Positions 1 to 6,646 of a stretch of 7,846 bases of DNA are shown here, one piece after another. The translations under genes were made by a program, and so were the position numbers. The notes under the pieces were generated by a model. That model searched no databases. It had not been told where the DNA came from and saw nothing but the letters and a program-made list of their open reading frames with translations. The first letter of the stretch is position 1. Each line of letters starts with the position of its first letter. Source of the DNA: Planctomycetota bacterium (GTDB taxonomy: Bacteria > Planctomycetota > SKW154); contig JAOAAR010000078.1 of NCBI GenBank assembly GCA_026418755.1, positions 1 through 7,846 of the forward strand, read 5' to 3'.

Positions 1-109
1 GGCACAGTAACATCTTGAACTAGATGGCACGCTGCACCAAAATAAAAAACAGCCTTATCTATTTCACCACTATTAACTAAAGCTATTGCTTTTTTATAAT
101 ACTTCTTAC
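1..109 (-). pseudogene. Fragment of a zinc-dependent phospholipase C-like protein
   Basis: Read on the minus strand, in the frame whose codons begin at base 110 and run down to base 1, this stretch encodes a continuous peptide that includes KKYYKKAIALVNSG and then FYFGAACHLVQDVTVP. The second part resembles the core of bacterial zinc-dependent phospholipase C / alpha-toxin-like proteins, in which a helix with a (Y/F)LGxAxHxxQD-x-(T/S)-x-P pattern supplies histidine and aspartate zinc ligands. Family membership is inferred from this motif alone. Only about 36 residues are visible and the protein continues past base 1. The frame stays open to about base 152, where a stop lies upstream, but beyond base 110 the DNA is clearly NuoF-coding on the other strand. 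The fragment therefore has no start and is cut at about 107-112. Its G+C is about 34 percent, lower than the rest of the window. It could be a real broken gene or a piece joined wrongly in assembly. Confidence 0.5.
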
Positions 110-1948
110 ATTCCGAAAGAGCATCTGAATGTGCCTCTTGATTACGAAACTGTCACTCAACTTGGAGCGATTATGGGTTCTGGCGGTCTCATTGTTATGG
201 ATGAAGACACCTGTATGGTTGATATGGCGCGCTTCTTTATGGAGTTCGTTCAGGACGAATCTTGCGGAAAATGCTCTCCTTGCCGCATTGGCACGAAGCG
301 GATGTTGGAGATTCTTGATAGAATCTGCGAAGGCAAAGGCGAAGAGAGCGACATTGAGAAACTGGTTGAGTTGGGCAACAAAATAAAGGATACCGCCCTT
401 TGTGGACTCGGACAGACTGCGCCAAACCCTGTTCTTACCACAATCAGATACTTCAGAGACGAATACATAGCCCATATCCGCGACAAAAAATGTCCTGCTG
501 GTGTCTGCCCTGCGCTGGTTCGCGCTCCTTGCCAGAACAACTGCCCCGCAGGTGTTGATGTGCCGGGTTATGTGTCACTGGTCGGAGAAAAGCGATACTC
601 TGAGGCTCTGCGGCTACATCGCGAAAGGAATCCACTCGCTGCAGTCTGCGCCCGTGTCTGCTTCCACAGATGCGAGGAAAAATGCCGCAGAACCACTCTT
701 GACGAAGCGGTCTCAATCCGTGGAATCAAAAGATATATGACAGAGCAGGAAGTCACTATTCAACTTCCAGAGATTCGCGAAAACGAAAAGAACGCTGAAC
801 AAAAGATTGCAATCATCGGCTCAGGTCCCGCAGGGCTTTCCTGTGCCTATTTCCTCGCAAGAATGGGATACAAACCGAAGATATTTGAAGCGGAGAAGCA
901 ACCTGGTGGAATGCTTGTTCAGGCGATTCCACAGTATCGTTTACCACGAGAGATTCTCACCCGCGAAATCCGCATGATTGAGAGAATGGGAGTTGAGATA
1001 GAGTGTGGTGCAAAACTGGGCAGAGATTTTACCCTCGAGTCACTCCGAAATGAGGGTTACAAGGCTATCTTTCTCGGCGTTGGAGCATCCAAAGGGGTTC
1101 GTCTCGGAGTTCCAGGAGAAGACTTGAAAGGAGTAGTTGAGGCTATTGACTTTCTGCGTGAATATAACTTGAAAGGCTCTGTTAATGTGGGTAAGAAAGT
1201 AGTGGTCGTAGGAGGCGGTAATGCTGCTATAGATGCGGCTCGTTCAGCGCTGCGTTTGGGTGCCGAATCTGTGACGATTTTGTACCGCCGAACGCGCGAC
1301 GAGATGCCTGCTTACAAAGAAGAGGTTGAAGATGCTGAGAGTGAAGGCGTCCACCTCATGTTTCTAATTGCCCCTACCGAGATAGTAGGAACAAAAGGAA
1401 AGGTAACAGGGGTGAAATGTGGCTTGATGGCTCTCGGCGATTTCGACAGTTCAGGACGCCGCCGTCCGGTCCCAAAAGGAGAAGAATTGTTCGTCGAATG
1501 CGACCAGGTCATCGTAGCCATTGGACAGTCGGTCGAAGCGAAACAATTCCTCAATGGGCTGAACTTGAAACTGACGAAGGCAAACACAATCGAGGTAAAC
1601 CCTGTCACAGGGCAAACATCAGTAGAATGGCTGTTTGCAGGTGGCGATTCGGTGACAGGTCCTGCTACAGTGGTGGATGCCGTTGCGGGAGGAGAAAGAG
1701 CCGCTGTTGGAATAGACTTATATCTTACGGGAGAGAATCATGCTTTTTGGCGGAAAGAGAAAAAGATTGATACTTTCTTCGACCCTGAAGCCGACCCAGT
1801 TGGGTATCCGCGTGCGAAAGTAAGAAAGTTGCCGCCGTCGAGGCGCAAAAACAACTTCAATGAAGTTGAGATGCCTTTCACCGAGGCGATGGCAATACGC
1901 GAAACAAAGCGATGCCTTCGCTGCGATTACAGAGAAGAAGAACATTAG
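110..1948 (+). CDS. NuoF/HydB-type subunit fused to GltD-like NADPH/FAD oxidoreductase (5'-truncated)
   Basis: This is probably the diaphorase subunit that passes electrons between NAD(P)H and the hydrogenase encoded next. The frame is open from base 77 and a TTG lies at 86, but recognisable homology starts only at IPKEHLNVPLDYE (base 110), deep inside NuoF. The SLBB and FMN/NADH-binding half is missing, roughly 300 or more residues. Counting residues from the TTG, the NuoF N3 [4Fe-4S] ligands are C60, C63, C66 (ESCGKCSPCR) and C106 (LCGLGQTAPNP). A short CPAGVC link (C136, C141) leads to the GltD-type Fe-S region, with CQNNCP (C149, C153) and C188, C192, C196, C200. An FAD fold follows (IIGSGPAG, about 243-250; PGGML, 273-277), then an NADPH fold (GGGNAAIDAA, 376-385; LYRRTRDEMPAY, 399-410) and the C-terminal flavin motif (AGGDSVTGPATVVDAVAGG, 518-536). 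The tail ends in RCLRCD. The stop lies 14 bases before hydA. The fusion is clear; the direction of electron flow and the partners are inferred. Confidence 0.88.
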   Translation: MPKEHLNVPLDYETVTQLGAIMGSGGLIVMDEDTCMVDMARFFMEFVQDESCGKCSPCRIGTKRMLEILDRICEGKGEESDIEKLVELGNKIKDTALCGLGQTAPNPVLTTIRYFRDEYIAHIRDKKCPAGVCPALVRAPCQNNCPAGVDVPGYVSLVGEKRYSEALRLHRERNPLAAVCARVCFHRCEEKCRRTTLDEAVSIRGIKRYMTEQEVTIQLPEIRENEKNAEQKIAIIGSGPAGLSCAYFLARMGYKPKIFEAEKQPGGMLVQAIPQYRLPREILTREIRMIERMGVEIECGAKLGRDFTLESLRNEGYKAIFLGVGASKGVRLGVPGEDLKGVVEAIDFLREYNLKGSVNVGKKVVVVGGGNAAIDAARSALRLGAESVTILYRRTRDEMPAYKEEVEDAESEGVHLMFLIAPTEIVGTKGKVTGVKCGLMALGDFDSSGRRRPVPKGEELFVECDQVIVAIGQSVEAKQFLNGLNLKLTKANTIEVNPVTGQTSVEWLFAGGDSVTGPATVVDAVAGGERAAVGIDLYLTGENHAFWRKEKKIDTFFDPEADPVGYPRAKVRKLPPSRRKNNFNEVEMPFTEAMAIRETKRCLRCDYREEEH

Positions 1949-1956
1949 AGGAGGAG
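1947..1956 (+). promoter_or_regulatory. Ribosome binding site of hydA
   Basis: AGAGGAGGAG contains a perfect AGGAGG core at 1949-1954, 8 bases before the ATG at 1963. It overlaps the last bases of the upstream stop codon. It fixes the hydA start at 1963 rather than at the earlier in-frame ATG at 1912, which lies inside the preceding gene. Confidence 0.85.
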
Positions 1957-1962
1957 ATAGAG

Positions 1963-3735
1963 ATGCCTACATTAACAATTGACAATATCAAGGTTGATGT
2001 TCCAGAAGGGACAACGATTCTTGAAGCTGCACAGAAAGCAGGTATCAGGATTCCAACGCTTTGTTATTTGAAGAATGTTCAAGCGATAGGCGCCTGTCGA
2101 GTCTGCTTAGTCGAAGTGGATGGAGCCAGAACTCTGGTAGCATCCTGCGTAATGCCCGTTTCAGAAGGAATGAAGGTAAAAACAAACACGAAGCGAGTAC
2201 GGGATGCGCGGCGTACTGTCGTTGAGTTGATTCTCTCTGCTCACGAAGGTGATTGTCAGACTTGTGAGCGGAGCAACGACTGCGAACTGCAAGGGGTAGC
2301 AAACGAACTGGGAATCCGCGAAATAACTTACTCTGGAGAAAAGCCTCGTCGGATAATCGATGAGAGCACTCCTGCGCTTATACGGGACACCGCGAAATGC
2401 ATTCTTTGTCGCCGCTGCGTGACGGTATGCAATGAGATTCAAGGGGTAGGTGCACTCTTTCCCCAAAGTCGTGGATTCAAATCTGTCATCGGTCCTGCTT
2501 TTGCAAGCAATCTCGCGGATGTGGTCTGCGTCCAGTGCGGCCAGTGCTCTGCAGTCTGCCCTGTCGGTGCGATAGTGGAGAGAGATTGTATTGCTGAGGT
2601 CTGGGCAGCGTTAGACGACCCCACAAAACATGTTGTTGTTGAGACAGCACCTGCCATTCGCGCTGCTCTCGGCGAATGCTTCGGTTATCCTCCGGGGACA
2701 CTCGTTACAGGCAAAATGGTCTCTGCTCTGCGAAGGTTAGGTTTTAAAGGGGTTTTTGACACCAACTTTGCCGCTGATTTGACAATTATTGAGGAGGGGA
2801 ACGAACTCCTCGCTCGACTCAAGAAAGCACTCTTGGACAAAGAGAAGGTGGCGTTACCGATGTTCACCAGTTGTTCGCCTGGCTGGATAAAGTACTGCGA
2901 GCATTTCTATCCAGAGATGTTGCCGCACCTCTCAACTGCGAAATCGCCGCAGCAGATGTTCGGTGCAGTAGCAAAAACATATTATGCTCAGAAGATCGGA
3001 AAAAGACCCGAAGAGATTGTGGTAGTGTCGGTTATGCCCTGCACGGCAAAGAAGTTTGAGGCGCAGCGCGCTGAGATGAATGCGAGCGGTGTCCGCGATG
3101 TTGACTATGTTTTGACCACGCGTGAATTAGGACGAATGATAAAGCAGGCAGGGATAGATTTCGGTTCCCTTCCTGATGATAAACAGGATTCGCCGATAGG
3201 GATGTCGTCAGGGGCTGCAGACATCTTCGCCAACACAGGAGGTGTGATGGAAGCAGCGCTCAGAACAGTCTATGAGGTCGTTACGGGAAAGCCCTTGCCT
3301 TTTGAAAACCTTCATGTGAAGCCAATCATCGGTCTCCAAGGAGTTAAAGAGGCAGAGATTAGAATCACAGACACTTTACCAGAATGGTCTTTTCTCAAAG
3401 GAGTGGTCTTAAAGGTCGCTGTGGCTCATGGACTCGGCAACGCTCGCCGAATTATTGAGAAGGTTAAGTCAGGCGAGGGGAAGTATCATTTCATAGAGAT
3501 AATGACTTGCCCGGGTGGTTGCATAGGAGGTGGAGGGCAGCCGAGGATGACCACGGACGAGGTTCGTATGGCGAGGATACAAGCAATTTACAAGGAAGAC
3601 GAAGGAAAGAAGTTGCGCAAGTCGCACGAGAACCCAGAGATAAAGCAGATATATGAAGAGTTTTTGAAAAAGCCACTTGGAGAGAAGTCCCATCATCTTC
3701 TACACACGAAGTATGAAGAGAGAAATCGTATTTAG
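1963..3735 (+). CDS. hydA: [FeFe]-hydrogenase catalytic subunit, NAD(P)-linked multi-subunit type
   Basis: This 590-residue cytoplasmic enzyme interconverts H2 with protons and electrons at the H-cluster. The N-terminus holds a ferredoxin-like [2Fe-2S] domain (C34, C45, C48, C62), a His-ligated [4Fe-4S] site (H94, C98, C101, C107) and two [4Fe-4S] clusters (C146, C149, C152, C156 and C189, C192, C195, C199). The catalytic domain shows L1 TSCSPGW (302-308), L2 MPCTAKKFE (358-366) and L3 TCPGGCIGGGGQP (515-527). The fused small-subunit-like tail has LRKSHENP (551-558) and HHLLHTKY (577-584). Glutamates E278 and E281, R285 and S324 align with the proton-path residues of Clostridium pasteurianum CpI as I recall that sequence. 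The domain order and length match HydA/HndD-type subunits that work with NuoE- and NuoF-like partners, and a NuoF-type gene lies 14 bases upstream. L1 carries a single cysteine followed by serine (see findings). Hydrogenase identity is certain; evolution or uptake of H2, and bifurcation with ferredoxin, are inferred. Confidence 0.97.
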   Translation: MPTLTIDNIKVDVPEGTTILEAAQKAGIRIPTLCYLKNVQAIGACRVCLVEVDGARTLVASCVMPVSEGMKVKTNTKRVRDARRTVVELILSAHEGDCQTCERSNDCELQGVANELGIREITYSGEKPRRIIDESTPALIRDTAKCILCRRCVTVCNEIQGVGALFPQSRGFKSVIGPAFASNLADVVCVQCGQCSAVCPVGAIVERDCIAEVWAALDDPTKHVVVETAPAIRAALGECFGYPPGTLVTGKMVSALRRLGFKGVFDTNFAADLTIIEEGNELLARLKKALLDKEKVALPMFTSCSPGWIKYCEHFYPEMLPHLSTAKSPQQMFGAVAKTYYAQKIGKRPEEIVVVSVMPCTAKKFEAQRAEMNASGVRDVDYVLTTRELGRMIKQAGIDFGSLPDDKQDSPIGMSSGAADIFANTGGVMEAALRTVYEVVTGKPLPFENLHVKPIIGLQGVKEAEIRITDTLPEWSFLKGVVLKVAVAHGLGNARRIIEKVKSGEGKYHFIEIMTCPGGCIGGGGQPRMTTDEVRMARIQAIYKEDEGKKLRKSHENPEIKQIYEEFLKKPLGEKSHHLLHTKYEERNRI

Positions 3736-3743
3736 GATAAGAA

Positions 3744-5750
3744 ATGAGGTTCTCTCTGCGGACAAAACTGATTGGCGGTTTCATCCTAGTGATAGGGATA
3801 ACAGGGGTGATTACCACTATGGTCGGAGTCCACCTATTGAGTAGCGGCATAGAGAGAGAGGCTCAGAACAAAGTGACTCTTGACCTGAATGTTGCCCGCG
3901 AGATATACAAGCAAAAACTGAAGAATATAGAGACCACTCTCAGGTTTACTGCTCTCAGAAAGAGAACAATCGGAGAAGGGCTTTACACTAAAAACAGAGA
4001 ATTACTTAAAGGGGCATTGTCAGAAGTTCTTCAAGAAAGTGGTCTTGATATTTTGATGGCAATTGATTCGGAGGGAAAAGTGATTTATCGCGCGCACAAT
4101 CCTGACAGTTTTGGTGACAATATGAGCGACGAAGAGATAGTATCCAAAGTATTGACACACAGAAAGCCGATTCTTGGGACACAGATAGTTCCTGCTGAAA
4201 GATTGCAAAAAGAGTCGAAAAAGATTGCAGAAAAGGCGCGAATAGAAATAATTTCTACTCCGATGGCGAAACCGACAGAGAGAACAGAAAGCACATCAGG
4301 TATGATGTTAAAAGCGGCTGTTCCTGTTTTTGACGATAAAGGTGCATTTATTGGAATTCTTTGTGGTGGAACTCTTTTGAACCGTAACTATGAAATTGTT
4401 GACGAGATAAAGGAGACGGTTTATAAGGGAGTAAAGTATAAGGGGAAGGAGATAGGGACTTCGACGATATTTCAAGACGACTTGAGAATTTCCACGAATG
4501 TGAGGACAGACAAAGGTGAAAGGGCTATAGGAACGAGGATTCAGGCGGAAGTATATGATAAGGTGATAGGCAAAGGAGAGACATGGACTGACAGAGCGTT
4601 TGTTGTGAACGATTGGTACCTCACGGCTTATGAGCCAATAAGGGATGTAGATGGGAAGGTCATAGGGATTCTGTATGTTGGGATGCTTGCGAGAAAGTAT
4701 GACGATATGAAGAGTTCGGCGTTCTGGACATTTACGGGGATGACTCTGATTGGGATTTTGATTGCGTTCGGGGTGGCTTATATTCTGGCTGCACCTCTTG
4801 TAAAGCCGATTTGGCGGCTCAAACGAGGGGTTGAGGCGATTGCAAAGGGAGACTTTGACTTTGAAGTGAAGCCAGAGACGCGAGACGAGATAGGAGTGCT
4901 CGCGGAATCCTTCAACAAGGTGAGATTAGAGTTGAAAGCGATGTATGAAAAACTGAAAGGGAAGATTGAGGCTGCGGACGAAGATTTGAAGAGGGCATAT
5001 CAGGAGTTAAGAGAAAAGCAGGAGCAATTGGTTCAAGCAGAGAAACTTGCTTCTATGGGGCAGTTATCAGCCGGCATCGCTCACGAATTGAATAACCCTT
5101 TAGGGACTGTCCTTCTTTATTCGCACATGCTCATTGAGCAGTTGAAGGATAACAAGCAGGTGAAGAGCGATTTGGAAATGATTGTGAACGAAGCGATGAG
5201 ATGTAAGCAGATAGTAAGGGGTCTCTTGGATTTCGCACGGCAGACGCGTGTTTCAAAAGCGCCTGTAAGTCTTAGCGAGATTGTAAACGAAGTATTGGCG
5301 ATTATGGCACCGAGGGCAGAACCAAAAAAGTGCTCTCTTAAATCTGATGTGCCAGATTCCCTTCCGACTCTGATGCTGGACGCACCTCAGATAAAGCAAG
5401 TTCTTATCAATCTTGTTCAGAACGGGATCGACTCGATTTCAGGTACAAATGGAGAGGTAACGATAAGTGTGCGAGAGAAGGAAGGAGGAACGAAGGTTGA
5501 GGTAAGAGTAACAGACAACGGTTGTGGGATTGACAAAGAGACTCTTGCCAAACTGTTCACACCGTTCTTCACCACTAAGAAAGAAGGAACGGGGTTGGGG
5601 CTTGCCATCGCTTACGGAGTGGTCAAGATGCATTCCGGAGACATCTCGGTGAGCAGTGAGGTAGGGAAAGGAACCACATTCACGATAACTCTTCCTGTGG
5701 AGAAGGAGGAAGGAATAGGTGTTGATAGTCAGGTCAAGGCTAATGCTTAA
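3744..5750 (+). CDS. Membrane sensor histidine kinase with Cache-like sensor and HAMP domain
   Basis: This 668-residue kinase probably senses a small molecule outside the cytoplasm and phosphorylates one of the downstream receivers. A membrane segment at about 9-31 and a second at about 326-350 enclose an extracytoplasmic region of some 290 residues. That region includes LNVAREIYKQKLKNIETTL (48-66), AAVPVFDDKG (191-200) and a repeat-like VIGILYVGML (306-315), the pattern of Cache-type (Cache_3/Cache_2-like) sensors. HAMP spans about 345-398 (PLVKPIWRLK, then DEIGVLAESFN) and a coiled coil about 398-437. The HisKA H-box is GIAHELNNPLGT with H447 as phosphoacceptor. The ATPase shows the N-box (NLVQN, N556 and N560), G1 DNGCGI (591-596), the F-box LFTPFFTTK (604-612) and G2 GTGLGL (615-620). 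All catalytic boxes are present, so it should be active. The ATG is 8 bases after the hydA stop, with a modest AGGA at 3734-3737. There is no receiver domain of its own. The ligand is unknown; a link to hydrogenase activity is inferred from position only. Confidence 0.93.
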   Translation: MRFSLRTKLIGGFILVIGITGVITTMVGVHLLSSGIEREAQNKVTLDLNVAREIYKQKLKNIETTLRFTALRKRTIGEGLYTKNRELLKGALSEVLQESGLDILMAIDSEGKVIYRAHNPDSFGDNMSDEEIVSKVLTHRKPILGTQIVPAERLQKESKKIAEKARIEIISTPMAKPTERTESTSGMMLKAAVPVFDDKGAFIGILCGGTLLNRNYEIVDEIKETVYKGVKYKGKEIGTSTIFQDDLRISTNVRTDKGERAIGTRIQAEVYDKVIGKGETWTDRAFVVNDWYLTAYEPIRDVDGKVIGILYVGMLARKYDDMKSSAFWTFTGMTLIGILIAFGVAYILAAPLVKPIWRLKRGVEAIAKGDFDFEVKPETRDEIGVLAESFNKVRLELKAMYEKLKGKIEAADEDLKRAYQELREKQEQLVQAEKLASMGQLSAGIAHELNNPLGTVLLYSHMLIEQLKDNKQVKSDLEMIVNEAMRCKQIVRGLLDFARQTRVSKAPVSLSEIVNEVLAIMAPRAEPKKCSLKSDVPDSLPTLMLDAPQIKQVLINLVQNGIDSISGTNGEVTISVREKEGGTKVEVRVTDNGCGIDKETLAKLFTPFFTTKKEGTGLGLAIAYGVVKMHSGDISVSSEVGKGTTFTITLPVEKEEGIGVDSQVKANA

Positions 5751-5769
5751 GTAATATTTTTTGTTAGTC

Positions 5770-5778
5770 AAGGAGGTG
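5770..5778 (+). promoter_or_regulatory. Strong ribosome binding site of the first receiver gene
   Basis: AAGGAGGTG is a nine-base match to the anti-Shine-Dalgarno sequence, and its AGGAGG core ends 5 bases before the ATG at 5782. It is the strongest such site in the window and argues for the ATG at 5782 over the upstream TTG at 5761. It may give this small protein higher translation than the kinase before it. Confidence 0.85.
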
Positions 5779-5781
5779 TCT

Positions 5782-6186
5782 ATGAGAAAGGTTGAAAAGG
5801 GGAAGGAAAAGAAGAAAAAGGTATTAATTGTTGACGACGATGCAGACTTTGTTGAAATGAACAAGATTGTGCTTGAGAAAGCGGGTTACGAGGTTATCGC
5901 CGCTTACAGCGGGAAGGAAGGGCTTGAAAAAGCCCATTCCGAGAAGCCTAATATTATAATACTTGATGTGATGATGGAGACAGGCAGCGTAGGTTTTGAT
6001 GTTTGTCGCAAACTTCGCAATTCAGAGCAGACGAAGAACATACCTCAGATTATGGTCACATCAGTGAATGAAACAGTGCCTTACAAGTTTTCGCCTGATG
6101 AGACATGGCTTCCGACCGATTGTTTTCTTGAGAAGCCTGTAGCGCCTGACAGACTTCTTGAAGAGGTTAAAAAGAGAATCAAATAG
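5782..6186 (+). CDS. Stand-alone response regulator receiver protein 1
   Basis: This 134-residue CheY-like protein is a single receiver domain with no output domain. After a very basic N-terminal stretch (KGKEKKKK) come the acidic Mg-binding cluster D18-D20 (VDDD), phosphoacceptor D62 in LDVMME, T93 in MVTS and K118 in LEKP, so all residues for phosphotransfer are present. Two features differ from plain CheY: the phosphoacceptor is followed by VMMETGSVGF instead of the usual MP, and the stretch between the conserved Thr and Lys is 25 residues instead of about 22, carrying YKFSPDETWLPTD. The next protein shares both traits. It follows the sensor kinase gene by 31 bases, with no terminator seen between them, and is the likely first phosphoacceptor of that kinase. 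Without an output domain it must work by binding a partner or passing phosphate on; which of these cannot be told from sequence. Confidence 0.92.
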   Translation: MRKVEKGKEKKKKVLIVDDDADFVEMNKIVLEKAGYEVIAAYSGKEGLEKAHSEKPNIIILDVMMETGSVGFDVCRKLRNSEQTKNIPQIMVTSVNETVPYKFSPDETWLPTDCFLEKPVAPDRLLEEVKKRIK

Positions 6187-6217
6187 TCTGTTCAGAGTTT
6201 TTTAAGAGAGCGCGTAG

Positions 6218-6646
6218 ATGAAAGAAGGAAGAGATGCGTTGATAGTGTTGGTAGATGACGATGAGGATTTTCTCGAAATTGGCAGAGTCATACTCAGCAA
6301 GAAAGGGTATTCTGTGCTTTGTTTTTCTGACACAGAGAAGGCTTTTGAAGAGATGAAGAAGAGGAAGCCGGATATTGTAATTACAGACTTGATGATGGAA
6401 AGTCTTCACTCTGGTTTTTCTCTGTCGCAGAGGATAAAAGAGGACCCGTTTCTCTCTGATGTGCCTGTCATAATAGTCACTGCGATAAGCAAATATCAAG
6501 GATTTGACTTCAGTCCGCAGACGGATGCAGACCTGAAAGCGATGCATGCTGACTTTTATTTTTCAAAACCGGTAAAACCGGAGAAATTGCTTGCTAAAGT
6601 AGAGGAATTGCTTCATCGGAATTGCAAAGAAGGAGACCCAGAGTGA
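6218..6646 (+). CDS. Stand-alone response regulator receiver protein 2
   Basis: This 142-residue single receiver domain has D13-D15 (VDDD), phosphoacceptor D57 in ITDLMME, T88 in IVTA and K117 in FSKP. It resembles receiver 1 in the MME..xxGF segment after the phosphoacceptor and in a lengthened Thr-to-Lys stretch (29 residues) containing GFDFSPQTDADL, so the two are probably paralogues of one subfamily, though they are not close duplicates. The ATG at 6218 is preceded by a weaker AAGAGAG at 6204-6210; the first 31 bases after receiver 1 contain a T-run but no stem. A GTG at 6245 would cut off the first strand, so it is a poor start. The stop overlaps the next gene's GTG start by 4 bases, which suggests translational coupling to the hybrid kinase. 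No DNA-binding or enzymatic output domain is present. Confidence 0.9.
   Translation: MKEGRDALIVLVDDDEDFLEIGRVILSKKGYSVLCFSDTEKAFEEMKKRKPDIVITDLMMESLHSGFSLSQRIKEDPFLSDVPVIIVTAISKYQGFDFSPQTDADLKAMHADFYFSKPVKPEKLLAKVEELLHRNCKEGDPE
6630..6635 (+). promoter_or_regulatory. Ribosome binding site of the receiver-PAS-kinase gene
   Basis: AAGGAG lies 7 bases before the GTG at 6643, within the end of the receiver 2 gene. Together with the GTGA stop-start overlap it supports the GTG as the start codon. Confidence 0.75.

Noticed and set aside
83..475. 130-codon open frame on the minus strand over the NuoF region
   Set aside because: It lies opposite a strongly conserved iron-sulfur coding region, has no recognisable motif, and is not the frame that carries the phospholipase-like peptide. 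It is a shadow frame.
1912..1962. Upstream in-frame ATG at 1912 as the hydA start
   Set aside because: It would overlap the conserved RCLRCD end of the previous gene, and it lies before the perfect AGGAGG at 1949-1954. The ferredoxin fold starts naturally at the ATG at 1963.
5751..5781. T-run after the sensor kinase as a rho-independent terminator
   Set aside because: No GC-rich inverted repeat precedes the T-run at about 5757-5762, so it is only an AT-rich spacer.
5439..5864. 141-codon open frame on the minus strand across the kinase-receiver boundary
   Set aside because: It covers the kinase G1, F and G2 boxes and the receiver start, both clearly coding on the plus strand, and its product is a low-complexity Ser/Phe-rich sequence with no family features.
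6187..6217. T-run after receiver 1 as a terminator
   Set aside because: The bases before TTTTTT (CTGTTCAGAG) form no convincing stem, and the next gene follows closely on the same strand.
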